The notes under the pieces: model-generated
Told to the model about the DNA's origin: nothing
Databases searched by the model: none
What the model saw: only the letters and a program-made list of their open reading frames with translations
Program-made: the position numbers and the translations under genes
Part shown: positions 10,206 to 20,443 of the stretch, in pieces
How positions within the stretch are numbered: the stretch's first letter is position 1
How the letters are laid out: each line of letters starts with the position of its first letter
Source of the DNA: Sepiola atlantica
Taxonomy: Eukaryota; Mollusca; Cephalopoda; Sepiida; Sepiolidae
Direction of reading: 5' to 3'
Assembly (NCBI GenBank): GCA_963556195.1
Contig: CAUVYP010000244.1
Span: forward strand, 3,844,001-3,908,000
Length of the DNA: 64,000 bases

Positions 10206-10899
10206 ATATGTATTTTTAATGAATATGTTGCATAAATGCTGAGAGACAAATTTATTTCACAAACGTGTGATTTCTCTCCAGTGTTTGTTTTTAAATGTGT
10301 TTTATTCACGTGAATTAACACATTTCAGAAGACTTACAATTCTATTCTATATATGTGTATCAGATACTTTCATTTTTCTCCACTGTGGCTGTTACCTGTG
10401 AATGTATAAGAAATTTTATTTAACAATTACTGCAATAATGAAAATAGATATATCAATTATATCTAAATATAACAGAAAAGTTTCATCCTGCAACCATCAT
10501 TGAAAATACACAATTGTTAGATATGGGGCAAGTGATGTCTCTAACTTTAAATTGTAAACAGGATTTAGCCATCTGCTTTAAAATTTCACAAGTATAAATC
10601 TCATCTTTTAAATTCTAAATAAAATTTTCGTTTGATAATTCAACATACATATTCAGATTTTCTTGCACCTGAGCAAATGACATAATCGTCTTTATAAACA
10701 TAAAAAATAAAATATCAACGATATTGGATACAAAAATAAATGTAGTAAACATAAAAACTAAAATATAAGTAGTATTGGATTCAAAAATAAATGTAGTAAG
10801 GTTCAATCAAATTAAGTAGAACTTAAGTTGTTCCAAGTATTTCCTTACAGGCTATAACTTTTCACTTTAAACCATATAGAAATTGAATATTAAATATAT

Positions 10900-10902
<3 letters not shown>

Positions 10903-10973
<71 letters not shown>
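10903..10973. repeat. (TA)n(GA)n microsatellite
   Basis: About 18 TA repeats pass directly into about 17 GA repeats. Copy B lacks this tract at the matching place, so it arose or expanded after duplication. Confidence 0.97.
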
Positions 10974-10977
<4 letters not shown>

Positions 10978-11848
10978 TATATTAAATCATATCCAGACTC
11001 TAAGGATAAATGTCACACAGATGAGAACATATATGTCTGAACTAACAGATTCGGGTGAATTATGAGAACATATACTGAATGATAAGAGGTAACACATCTC
11101 AGCAAAAATACTACATAATAAAATATCAATGATATTGTATACAAAAATAAATGTAGTTAGATTAAATGAAATTTAGTAGAACTTAAGTTGTTCCAAGCAT
11201 TTCCTTACAGGCTATAACTTTTCACTTTAAACCATATAGAAATTGGATTTAATATACAGAATTTGTTAAAAAATCACACATGTTAAAACAGTAGTTAGAA
11301 ACTTCCAGAATTTTACAGGGGGTAATAAATAATCAGTAAAAATGTTACCCTTAAAATATGGCAGGTGTAAAGTGAGAATATTACACAAATGAGAACATAT
11401 ATGTCTGAGCTAACAGATTCTAAGGATGAATACTACACAGATGAGAACACATATGTCTGAGCTAACAGTCCTCGGATGAATGCTACACCAATAAGTATAC
11501 ATATGTCTGAGCTAACAACATTTTAGAACGAATGCTACACAGATGAAAACACATATGTCTGAGATAACAAATCTCAGCAAAAATACTACATAGATGAGAA
11601 TATATATGTCTGAGACCAGAAATTCTTTTCCTACTTAGTGTTTAGTTTAACTAGTAATGTCAGTCTCGACATGTACAGGAAGAGTGTCATCATACTCCTG
11701 GCAGGAAACACTAAAAATATTATTTTCTCAGAGTCTTACCTTACACATGTCTCTGCATGTGTCACCTCTCTATTCTACACTCACTAAAAAGAAATAGAAA
11801 AAATGAAAAATATATGTATAACATTAAACTGGTCAACATGCAATTTAA

Positions 11849-12132
11849 ATAATAGCCATGGTTCGCCTCAGGACGAAAGCACATTTTCGGTGTCAGAGCT
11901 AAACCTCTCCAGTCTTGTAGTAGGTCAGTTGTTTACTTGCTCTTTGAATGTCTGAGACGAAGGTTAACAGGCAGACAATCAACGTTACTCTCTAGATGTT
12001 TACCAGCAGCTAAGCGAGAATAATAAGGCCAATGTTGCGCAGACGTAGGCTGCGCTCTACAAAGCCTTTGCGATAGACCCCTGCACAGCATACAAATGTT
12101 TTACTATCCGGAAACTATTAGCAGACGAAACT
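11849..12132. other. Patchwork insertion with Ty3-type gag fragment
   Basis: Copy B runs straight from 'caatataaactg' into 'aatatagactgagctg', whereas copy A carries about 284 extra bases here. The first half (11851-11992) repeats DNA found 400 bp downstream (12250-12410). The second half (11997-12131) matches gag DNA of the decayed Ty3-type element at 60951-61083. Neither half has element ends. This is best explained by repair that copied a nearby and a distant template. Confidence 0.8.
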
Positions 12133-12690
12133 GGATATAGACTGAGCTGATGATACCAATCACAGTTTGAAATATTTGATAATGGATAATAAATTCCAGA
12201 AAAACCTAGATTTAATGTGGCTTTTGAGGGAGAAAACATTAATGTTTAAGAAGCAACAATAGCCATGGTTCCCCTCAGGATGAAAGAAACACTTTGGGTG
12301 TCAGGGCTTAACCTCTCTACTCTTGTAGTAGGTCAGAGGTCAGTTGTTTACTTGCCCTTTGAATGTCTGAGACCAAGGTTAACAGTCAAACAATCAACGT
12401 TACTCTCCTTCAAAAAGACTTTGTACAAACAAATTTGACTAGTTTGTATGCACCTCTACTACATGCTTTCATGTAACAAGTAGGAAAGAGAAGAATACTA
12501 TATAACTGAATGTTACACACTCTGATTCAAAATTGTTTGTGCTTAAATGTGAACCGAACAGAAAATAAGATAAACTTCTACCCTCACAACTTATTCTTAT
12601 TCTCTACACAAATGAGATTCTACTTTCTTTAAACAATATATTTTTAATGTCTAACGAGTCATCAGTTATTAAGGCCAAAAGTCCACTCGA
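12133..12690. other. Duplicated non-coding DNA
   Basis: Matches copy B 43765-44390 with small differences. It includes the source block (12250-12410) of the upstream patch. No gene is visible. Confidence 0.5.
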
Positions 12691-13915
12691 GAATAAGGGT
12701 GAATTAGATTGCCAAAACAGTGAGACCGCATGAGGATTTGAGATAACGGTTTAAAAAAGAAAAATGTGATTATTTCAGAGATAGGCTAAACAAGAATTTG
12801 TAAACATTGGACTTGAACACGACTATGTTGTAATCAGCAAGGATGCAAACTCGTGGTATTGTGTTCCACAGACGAGTAGCTCTTGACCATAAACTTTTTT
12901 TCTTGTGGAATTTATGTTTAGCTTTGGGTACACAGAGGAATACATGAAACTTATCTACAGTGGTTGTAACGAGACGAGTTTTTGTTGTGACTGTTTTACA
13001 AGGGTAGCCATAGTTTGGAGCTCAGTCGAGCACTTACCATGAAAATAATGATAGAGGTGAGAAAAACTAGTAACCTCTATTCTGTGAGAAGAAAGTTGTA
13101 GGAAAGAGAACGGGATATGTCCTACAAGATTTTTAAGTCTATTTTGTACTCTGAGAAGGCAGAAAAGTGTGCTCTGAGTGGCACCTCCCCATATGTGGCA
13201 ACAGTACTCCATCTTATGACGTATCAGACTATTAAATAAGGAGAGGATTGTGTCAGAATCAAACTATCCAATCAATTTTCCAGCAACCTGATCAATAGAT
13301 TTGATTTAAGTCTTCCATGTCATATCTGGAATGAAGGTCAGTACTAGAAACTTATTAAAGTAGAGGGCTTCCTCAATGAGAGAGCCATTCATTTCAATTT
13401 CAGCAAAGTGAGGACCTCAGCGTTGGTGGTGAAAGGAGACATGTTTGGTTTTAGTTGTATTAAAAGTAACCAGCCACCCTTAAGATCTTAATCATTAATG
13501 CTCTTCGAACTGTTGCCATAGATGGTTGTCTCATCTGCATGAAAGTCAATGAAAATTAAAAGATGATTTGAGAGATAATTGATAAAGATCAGAAAGAGGG
13601 TTGGGTCTAGAATGGATCCTTGAGGCACACAATCATTGATAGTATCTGTTTCTGACTTCTGTCCATTAACGACTACTCTTATTAACCTAACACTTCTTGA
13701 TTTATCACAGATTCAAACAATTTACTCATGACGCACTGGAGACTGATTGGTCTGTACTGAGATGCAGAAGATCGATCTCTAGTACTTTTTAATCCTGGGA
13801 TGACTGAAAAGTTTTTTAAAATGATGGGAAGCATTTCTTCTTTAAGCAATGATTGCACAGCTTTGTCAGAATTGGAGCTAGTTCTGGTAGCAGCTTCTGA
13901 ACTACAAAAGAATGC
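12691..13915 (-). pseudogene. Decayed CR1/jockey-like LINE, RT part
   Basis: On the minus strand, broken frames encode RT motifs in order: a QKLLPELAPIL-like block near 13890, VPQGSILDPTLF (about 13600-13640), FHADETT, a decayed YADD motif (about 13535), and the C-terminal segment MEYCCHIWGGATQ...RVQNRLKNLVG (12955-13212). Many stops and shifts are present. The matching position of copy B holds the endonuclease end of such a LINE instead. It would have been an apurinic-type endonuclease LINE; the clade name is tentative. Confidence 0.75.
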
Positions 13916-14680
13916 ACCTCTTTTATTTTACTAAACATTGCTTAATTATCCACCCAAAAAGTGAACATTCGGTTCTGGACATCTTTTCGTAAACATAAAA
14001 TACGGCTACAAAATCTCAAAGTATGGAAGGCTCAAACTGCAGTAATAGTTTTTTTTTCTTTCAATTTTTACGTTACGAACTGTGTCTATTTTATTAATTA
14101 TTTTTACATGATGATTGATGAAAATCTTGAATAATTACATCACTCGATTTATTCTTTAAGAATTTTTGCACGTACCTAGATTATCTTTCAAATAATTTAT
14201 GTCGCTAAAAGTAACGTTTAACGAAGTAGGTTTTTCATTTTTGACTTGGCCAAACTCGAATAAAGTGCAAGTATTGAATAATACAGAAAATATATTAATT
14301 ACTGTATAAAATTATAATTAAGTTTAATCAGATGATCTTAATGTGCGAAAATCCGAGAATTAAAAAACAATAAAAAAATTTAAATTGAATTCAGTTGAAT
14401 TTCTTTGTTGATTGCATTTATAACGAAAAGCTTTTTAAAACTTTAACATAAAATTTAGTCGTAAAGTTAGAATAGTATACAACGTTAAAATAAATAGTCT
14501 AATTTAAACCCCATTATTTACATGTGTTAACTATTCTGTCCCTACACTTGGAAGGCATTTTAAAACTCGAAATTCAGTCATAAAATGAACGCAATGAAAA
14601 CAATTTCGGTAGTTGTTGAACTTACCTTTATGTATTTCTTTCATTTTTTGTTATAAAAATGAAATTGATATAATAATCAA
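13916..14680. other. AT-rich duplicated flank
   Basis: Matches copy B at 45570-45808 and 47363-47881. No gene seen. Ends with AATAATCAA (14672-14680), the target duplication of the next element. Confidence 0.6.
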
Positions 14681-15981
14681 GGTGCCCGGAAAACTCGTCA
14701 CAGGAAAATTTGTAAACGGAAAATTCGTAAACGGAAGTATCGTAAATGGAAAATTCGTAAACGGTAAATTCGTCACTTTTGGCCAAGTAGGAAAATTCGG
14801 CAATTATCGAATAAATAGCGATTGAAAATAGATTTTAGAACCGTTTTTACAGGAGATATACTTGTAAATACGAGGCTACCCACCTCCCCAGTGGAGAACA
14901 TTTTTTCATATTATTTTTTTGGTACTTGTGCAGTTTACGAACCGGGCTATTTTTTAGATAAGATTTTCAAGTTACGATATCTTTTGTTTATTAAATTGTT
15001 AGGTAAAAGTACAGAATAGTTAACACCCCCCTCACTCCATGTTAAGAATGGCTTTCTAAATAATGTTATTTCAACCCAGTTCGTAATTACGTTACGAAAT
15101 TAAAGGTTTAAACCGGGTTATTTTTTACATAAAATTTTCAAGTTAAATTCAATTTTTACGATATCTTCCGTTTATTTAATCGTTACGTGAAAGTACAGAA
15201 TAGTTAACAAAGCACCCCCCATTCTCCCCATGTAAAAAATCGTTGTCTAACTAATGTTATTATTTCAAGCCTGGTTCGTAATTAAGTTACGAGATGAAAT
15301 CCATCATAATTCATTTAGATTTATTCGTAAACATGTCAGCCATTTTAATTGACAAAACATCAATTACTTCGTGTGTGTGCAAAACTTGAAAGGAATTTAT
15401 AAACTATCGAGTAACTGGCTTTATATTCTTAGAAAATGTCCATGTATTTAAAAAAGCAAAATTGTTTTCTAACAAAATCAGTGTTTTTATTTCATCTTGC
15501 CTAAAACTTGTTTTAACTAACAACTTTATTTAATACTTAAAAAAAGAAATTCTTCTTTCAAATAAATCGTTGTATGGTCGGAACAAAAAAATCAGAAAAA
15601 TACAGCCAATTCATTGTCTGCAATTTTAGTTGTGAAACGATGGATTAACCACTTTTTCTCACAGTGATTTTGAAGTAAAAATTTAATTTAACTTGAAAAT
15701 CTTATCTAAAAAATAGCCCTGTTCGTAAACTGCACAAGTACCAAAAAAATAATATGAAAAAATGTTCTCTACTGGGGAGGTGGGTAGCCTCGTATTTACA
15801 AGTATATCTCCTGTAAAAACGGTTCTAAAATCTATTTTCAATCGATATTTATTCGATAATGCCGAATTTTCCAACTTGGCCAAAAGTGACGAATTTTCCG
15901 TTTACGAATTTTCCATTTACGAATTTTCCGTTTACGAATTTTCCGGTTACGAATTTTCCTGTGACGAGTTTTCCTAAATTC
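14681..15981. mobile_element. Fold-back DNA transposon with long terminal inverted repeats
   Basis: The element is 1301 bp, with inverted repeats of about 290 bp (14681-14973 and 15690-15981). The ends share GGAAAACTCGTCACAGG, followed by several direct copies of a 15-bp unit GGAAAATTCGTAAAC. The 9-bp AATAATCAA flanks both sides (14672-14680, 15982-15990) and occurs once in the empty site of copy B (47873-47881). The interior has a partial duplication (about 14938-15030 and 15110-15215) and no transposase. A 9-bp duplication and long inverted repeats fit a non-autonomous Mutator-like or fold-back element; superfamily is inferred. Confidence 0.9.
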
Positions 15982-16065
15982 AATAATCAAATGTTAAGAT
16001 TTTAAATCTAAATTTCTTCTTTGAGATCTAAATTATTTTCTTATGAAAGACATTGAAGAGTGAGT

Positions 16066-16381
16066 TGTAAAGTCGAACAGAATGAAGGAAGAAAGCGACC
16101 ACGTGTTTGCGCGTGTTGTCTTACCTGCTGGGATGATCGCGGGGAGGGCGGAAATTAAATTAATGGCGGCTGTGGTTTTTTGTACGATTATTGAGCGATG
16201 ACGTCAGGCCTCACGTGACTGTTTTTCTGACCACCGATTGGCTGATGATGAACACTTGGACAATAAAAGGAGTATGTTCAGAAGATCAAGGGAGTGTCTA
16301 TCAACTGCATCAGTGTGATTAGACGTCCGACGTGCGTGTGTTAATCAACTGCCGTAGTTGCGTAGTTGCGAAACGTATACA
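16066..16381 (+). repeat. 5' LTR of Ty3-type element
   Basis: Starts TGTAAAGTCGAACAG and ends GTATACA. It contains ACAATAAAAGG (about 16259-16269), which could serve as a TATA-like or poly(A) element. The next bases, AGCTATTTCGGC, are also found right after the remnant LTR of the second Ty3-type element. Confidence 0.95.
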
Positions 16382-16383
16382 AG

Positions 16384-17139
16384 CTATTTCGGCGAAATGG
16401 GGGAAAAATTGACCTCAAATTAATACCAGAGTTTGATGGATCGAACCCGGTAATTGACTGGGTGGAAAAGGTGGAATTACATTGCCTTTTGTCTGGCGTA
16501 AAAAACCTCGAACATGTTGTTCCTCTGCGCTTGTCCGGCGGCACCTTTGCAATGTATCAACAGCTCAGCCATGAGGGCAAACAGGACTACGAGAAAATCA
16601 AAGTGGCACTGTTCAAGGCGTTTGCGATTGACCCCACCACTGCTTGGGAGCAACTTGAGGCAAGGACCTTACGTCCGGGCGAAACGGTCGACGTGTACTT
16701 GGCAGAGCTGACGAAGTTGACAGTGTTGTTTGGTGGACTGCCTGAGCGGGCCTTAGCATGCAAATTCCTAGCGGGACTCCCGACAGGAGCGAAGCAACTA
16801 CTACGAGCTAGCTCAAGTGCAGATTCTCTGCCCCTTAATGACCTAGTAGATCGGGCCAGGACTGTAATGAAGAATTACTCCGAAATGAGGGAACCAGTAA
16901 GTGCTGCTGCTCAGTCCACACCGAATGATAAGAAACCGTATCAAGGACCCGGTCCACGTGGTGGAATCGTATGCTACAGATGCAATAGACAGGGCCACAT
17001 CGCAAGGAACTACTGGCAACAAGCAATGGCTGTTCGCTGCTACCGGTGTAAGGAAACTGGCCATATAGCTCAAGACTGTCCGGGAAACGGAACCGGGGAC
17101 AAGGTGTCAGCGTCGACCTCTTCCCCACGCAGAAATTAA
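16384..17139 (+). CDS. gag: Gag polyprotein of Ty3-type element
   Basis: About 250 residues. The N-terminal half has the capsid-like block IPEFDGSNPVIDWVEKVEL and LRPGETVDVYLAELTKL. The C-terminal part has two nucleocapsid knuckles: CYRCNRQGHIARNY, in which the last zinc Cys is Tyr, and CYRCKETGHIAQDC, which is intact. Gag packages the element RNA in cytoplasmic particles. No in-frame ATG precedes the conserved N-terminus; the ATG at 16397 is in another frame, suggesting a small indel in the G/A run that follows it. Pol lies in the -1 frame and overlaps the end, as expected for Ty3-type elements. Confidence 0.9.
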   Translation, partial: LFRRNGGKIDLKLIPEFDGSNPVIDWVEKVELHCLLSGVKNLEHVVPLRLSGGTFAMYQQLSHEGKQDYEKIKVALFKAFAIDPTTAWEQLEARTLRPGETVDVYLAELTKLTVLFGGLPERALACKFLAGLPTGAKQLLRASSSADSLPLNDLVDRARTVMKNYSEMREPVSAAAQSTPNDKKPYQGPGPRGGIVCYRCNRQGHIARNYWQQAMAVRCYRCKETGHIAQDCPGNGTGDKVSASTSSPRRN

Positions 17140-17141
17140 AT

Positions 17142-17561
17142 GAGACGCTGTCGATCATCCCGATATATATAAACGAAACACTGTGCTCAGCACTCCTCGA
17201 TTCCGGGTGCTCCCGCACTATCGTATGTGCAGATCTCTGCCACATTTGGAGAAAGAAGAACGTCAGAGTGACTACCATCAGTGGAGAGACGCGCACATGT
17301 TGCGGCGTGGGCAATGTAACTATACGGACGAAAAATGGAAGCTCCGCTAACCTAGAGGCGCTGGTAGTGCTCGAAAAACCCCTGAGTTTTGACCTGCTCC
17401 TAGGATATGATGCTATCAGAGCCCTTGGTGGTGTCCATATAACGGTGACAGGGGCGGTACATTTTCAGGAGAAAGCCCCAGTGTGTGCTGCGCTAAGGAT
17501 CGACCAACCAGACTTCAGCGTCGAATTTGACGAGCAAAAGAGGGTTTGGACTGCTCCATAG
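17142..17561 (+). CDS. Retropepsin-like protease region
   Basis: This frame is -1 to gag and overlaps its last codons upstream. It encodes LLDSGCSRT, the aspartyl protease active site in its D-S-G form, at about 17192-17218. The DLLLGYDAIRALGG block follows at about 17391-17430, matching the second conserved retropepsin region. Proteases of this type cleave Gag-Pol. The frame ends at TAG 17559-17561. The same frame reopens at once into RT, so this stop is most likely a point mutation in a continuous Pol. Confidence 0.85.
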   Translation, partial: ETLSIIPIYINETLCSALLDSGCSRTIVCADLCHIWRKKNVRVTTISGETRTCCGVGNVTIRTKNGSSANLEALVVLEKPLSFDLLLGYDAIRALGGVHITVTGAVHFQEKAPVCAALRIDQPDFSVEFDEQKRVWTAP

Positions 17562-19016
17562 AAGTGGGCGAAAAACAGTGAACCAGCCAAACTGCAGAAT
17601 GGAATAACTGAATACCATATGCCCGACCACATGAGGCCCGCGTACGAAGAGGAACTTAGCAAATGGATCGAGGATGGCTGGCTGATTCCCTACCCATACA
17701 AAAAACTTGGACCTCCTAAGGGTCTGATCCCATTAATGGCGGTCGCTCAGCACAACAAAGCCAAAGTCAGGCCGGTAATGGACTACCGAGAACTGAACTC
17801 GCATGTCGATGCGTTTACAGCTGATGCTGACGTGTGTGCTAGCAAACTACGAGAGTGGCGCCAGCTGGGTTCTAATGTGCCCCTGTTGGATCTGAGAAGG
17901 GCATATCTGCAGGTCCGAGTTAACGAGACAATGTGGCCGTTTCAGACGGTAGTGTTTGCCGGTAGGAGGTATTGCCTCACAAGACTGGGCTTTGGGCTGA
18001 ACGTTGCGCCCCAAATAATGAAGACGATTGTCAATGCTGCATTGTCACAGGATAAGACCGTAAAAGAAGGGACATCAGCATACCTTGACGACATATACGT
18101 GGATGAAGACATTGTGCCGTCATCACGTGTGAGTGCCAAGCTAGCCGAACTTGGACTGATGTGTAAGGATCCAGAACGCTTGGAGGATGGCGCTCGTGTC
18201 TTAGGGTTGAGCGTTCAACAGGAGCGAGGGACCTTGAAGTGGGGGCGCGGAACTGCATTTTCTGAAGTGCCCCATGTCCTTACGAGGCGGGCTATATTTT
18301 CCCTGTGTGGAAAACTGGTGGGACACCTACCAGTAGGTGGATGGACTCGGGCCACGACAGCCATCATGAAGAGGAGGGCGAGTGCAGTTACCAAAGGTTG
18401 GGATGACGAAACGGTGGACAATTTGTTGCGGCGCATGGTGAAGGAGACCATCACAAGAGTCGAGCAGGAGGACCCCACTAAAGGAGATTGGTGCGTCCAG
18501 GGAGACAGGCTAAATGTGTGGGTGGATGCGAGCTCCCTCGCGATCGGGGCGCTATTGGAGATGAACGGGTCCGTGATTGAGGACGCCTGCTGGTTGCGAC
18601 CAATGGATGCTGCTGCTCACATCAACCTGGCGGAGTTGGATGCGGTAACAAAAGGAATAAACTTGGCACTCCAGTGGAAAGTCAAAGAATTATGCATACA
18701 CACAGATTCGCTGTGCGTATACCACTGGATACTTGACACACTAACAGGCAAAGCGAGAGTGCGCACCAAGGCGGCTACCGAAATGCTAATCAGACGAAGG
18801 TTGGAGACAATAAGGAAGTTGGTGGAAGAGTACGACCTATCGGTGAATGCAGTGCTTGTCACTTCAACCTGCAATCTTGCCGATAGACTTACCCGTGTGC
18901 CCCAGAGATGGTTCGACGCAATGAAGAAAGAAGCCGAACCAGGGTCTTTATGTGCTGCCTCTGTTGAGGAGACGGATAAAATCAAGAAGGTACACCATGT
19001 GGACACCCCGGAGTGA
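17562..19016 (+). CDS. Reverse transcriptase and RNase H
   Basis: This region shares the protease frame after the TAG. RT blocks: KVRPVMDYRELN, LLDLRRAYLQVRV, RLGFGLNVAPQIM and the catalytic YLDDIYVDED (18081-18110). RNase H follows with WVDASSLAIGALLE, NLAELDAV and HTDSLCVYHW carrying the expected D-E-D acidic residues. It makes the cDNA and degrades the RNA template. First ATG is at 17619, but family continuity suggests translation through from protease. It stops at 19014-19016, where a 1-base loss interrupts the integrase HHCC domain. Confidence 0.93.
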   Translation, partial: KWAKNSEPAKLQNGITEYHMPDHMRPAYEEELSKWIEDGWLIPYPYKKLGPPKGLIPLMAVAQHNKAKVRPVMDYRELNSHVDAFTADADVCASKLREWRQLGSNVPLLDLRRAYLQVRVNETMWPFQTVVFAGRRYCLTRLGFGLNVAPQIMKTIVNAALSQDKTVKEGTSAYLDDIYVDEDIVPSSRVSAKLAELGLMCKDPERLEDGARVLGLSVQQERGTLKWGRGTAFSEVPHVLTRRAIFSLCGKLVGHLPVGGWTRATTAIMKRRASAVTKGWDDETVDNLLRRMVKETITRVEQEDPTKGDWCVQGDRLNVWVDASSLAIGALLEMNGSVIEDACWLRPMDAAAHINLAELDAVTKGINLALQWKVKELCIHTDSLCVYHWILDTLTGKARVRTKAATEMLIRRRLETIRKLVEEYDLSVNAVLVTSTCNLADRLTRVPQRWFDAMKKEAEPGSLCAASVEETDKIKKVHHVDTPE

Positions 19017-19678
19017 GACGGACGTATTATTTCGTACGCTTAACCAACCCGTCAGTGTCCAAAAGCAAAGTAGAAGCAGTGGTCAAGGAATGCCAAATAT
19101 GCCAGTCAATCGACCCTGCTCCCACCAAATGGCAGAAAGGTCGGCTGGAAGTCGACGAGAATTGGAGCCGACTGGGCATGGACATAACCCATTATGGTGG
19201 TCAGCACTTCCTCACACTGATCGATTGCGGACCAACGAGGTTTGCGATCTGGCGATTATTAACAAGACAGGACTCGGCTAGTGTCATCCGTCAATTAGAG
19301 TCCATATTTTACGAGCGGGGGCCACCTGAAGAGATTCTCACTGACAACGACACAGCCTTTTGCGGCGGAGAATTCAGGCGTTTTGTAGACGAGTGGGGGA
19401 TCCGGCTTAGACACAGGTGTGCATATGTACCGAGTGGCAACGGTATAGCGGAGAGGTGCCACCGAAGTGTGAAGAGGATAGCAGCAAGGAAGCAATGTAC
19501 GATTGCAGAGGCAGTATATAGGTACAATACGACACCAAAGGATGACGCGACTACTGAAAGTGTACCTGCTAATGCGATACTTTGCTATCGAGTGCGTGTT
19601 AAGGGCATTGACGCCTGCCTGCCTAATCAGAAGAGGACGCAAAAGGACGGTACAAGTTGGGGGACGCCGTTTGGGTAA
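19013..19678 (+). CDS. Integrase core, shifted frame
   Basis: Begins inside the zinc-binding domain (the CQIC pair is here; the histidines are in the previous frame). The catalytic core is intact: MDITHYG, LTDNDTAF and NGIAERCHRS with 35 residues between the second D and the E. The C-terminal part shifts frame near 19650. Integrase inserts the cDNA into the genome. The core residues look usable, but the protein cannot be made whole without two frame changes. Confidence 0.9.
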   Translation: MRRTYYFVRLTNPSVSKSKVEAVVKECQICQSIDPAPTKWQKGRLEVDENWSRLGMDITHYGGQHFLTLIDCGPTRFAIWRLLTRQDSASVIRQLESIFYERGPPEEILTDNDTAFCGGEFRRFVDEWGIRLRHRCAYVPSGNGIAERCHRSVKRIAARKQCTIAEAVYRYNTTPKDDATTESVPANAILCYRVRVKGIDACLPNQKRTQKDGTSWGTPFG

Positions 19679-20019
19679 GGCCTCCCAGTAACCGATGTAC
19701 GACCAGTTTCAGAAGAGGACGGATCACCGGCATAATTAGTGAGCAGGCTGTGCTGGTTGATGGTACTCCACGGCATGTGAAGGATGTCCGGCCCGCCCTT
19801 GATACACACCAAATATCGAACAGCGAAAGTGATGAATCATCCAATGATGAAATGTGGATCCGACCTATGCCCCATTGCCGTGATGACATGGCTGAGACCC
19901 TCAGCACAGATGGCGATAGTTCCAGCGCCACTTCTGAAAGCCCCAATGACGATGGAGCCCAGCTTGATGGAAGGACTGCTGGCAACGTTAATGGCGACAG
20001 ATCTGTTACCCCTCCTTAG
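19657..20019 (+). CDS. Integrase C-terminal domain and tail
   Basis: In a third frame, GDAVWVRPPSNRCTTSFRRG and VLVDGTPRHVKDVRPAL resemble the SH3-like C-terminal module of Ty3 integrases. An acidic Ser/Asp-rich tail follows. A TAG at 20017 cuts it, and the same frame then reads LRRSARNKRPRPQCRMC, matching the C-terminus of the second Ty3-type copy (LRRSSRSKRP). The frame's apparent start is TTG and is not a real start. Confidence 0.8.
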   Translation: MGDAVWVRPPSNRCTTSFRRGRITGIISEQAVLVDGTPRHVKDVRPALDTHQISNSESDESSNDEMWIRPMPHCRDDMAETLSTDGDSSSATSESPNDDGAQLDGRTAGNVNGDRSVTPP

Positions 20020-20117
20020 AGCTCTGATGAAGATGAAGAAGTCCAGCTAATCCCCCTCCGTAGGAGTGCCCGTAACAAACGACCGCGGCCGCAATGCCGC
20101 ATGTGTGATCTTGAGAC

Positions 20118-20127
20118 CAGAGGGGAG
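20118..20127 (+). other. Polypurine tract
   Basis: CAGAGGGGAG immediately precedes the 3' LTR, the usual place for the primer of plus-strand cDNA synthesis. The second element has GCGTGGAG at the same place. Confidence 0.75.
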
Positions 20128-20443
20128 TGTAAAGTCGAACAGAATGAAGGAAGAAAGCGACCACGTGTTTGCGCGTGTTGTCTTACCTGCTGGGATGATC
20201 GCGGGGAGGGCGGAAATTAAATTAATGGCGGCTGTGGTTTTTTGTACGATTATTGAGCGATGACGTCAGGCCTCACGTGACTGTTTTTCTGACCACCGAT
20301 TGGCTGATGATGAACACTTGGACAATAAAAGGAGTATGTTCAGAAGATCAAGGGAGTGTCTATCAACTGCATCAGTATGATTAGACGTCCGACGTGCGTG
20401 TGTTAATCAACTGCCGTAGTTGCGTAGTTGCGAAACGTATACA
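20128..20443 (+). repeat. 3' LTR of Ty3-type element
   Basis: 316 bp, same ends as the 5' LTR, with one difference found (CATCAGTGTG versus CATCAGTATG, near 16313 and 20375). The downstream flank AGAAGGGAGATAATTCG corresponds to AAAAAGGGAGATAATTCG in copy B. Confidence 0.95.

Larger units (their letters stand above)
10007..11848. other. Upstream region of ZNF copy A
   Basis: This is non-coding DNA conserved in copies B and C, so it may hold the promoter, though I recognise no TATA box or initiator with confidence. Contents include decayed finger/linker DNA around 10250-10320 (CTCTCCAGTGTTTG), and two related blocks (10690-10880 and 11110-11260) that look like a duplication with intervening simple repeat. 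Several units ending in 'atatgtctgagctaacag' lie at 11030-11610. Confidence 0.6.
16066..20443 (+). mobile_element. Ty3-type LTR retrotransposon, recent but defective
   Basis: The element is 4378 bp with two 316-bp LTRs that differ at one base that I could find, which implies recent integration. Internal order is gag, protease, RT, RNase H, integrase, as in Ty3/gypsy elements. Lesions: a nonsense codon between protease and RT (17559-17561), a frameshift at about 19000 in the integrase zinc-binding region, a frameshift near 19650, and a stop at 20017-20019. The copy-B empty site (about 47955-47965) shows it landed after GAATGAGT, but no target-site duplication is present. Confidence 0.95.

Noticed and set aside
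10883..11065. Small frame of Tyr-Ile and Glu-Arg repeats
   Set aside because: Translation of the (TA)n(GA)n microsatellite.
17559..17561. Programmed readthrough of the TAG between protease and RT
   Set aside because: Possible in some retroelements at the gag-pol border, but here it lies inside Pol and the copy has other lesions; a point mutation is simpler.
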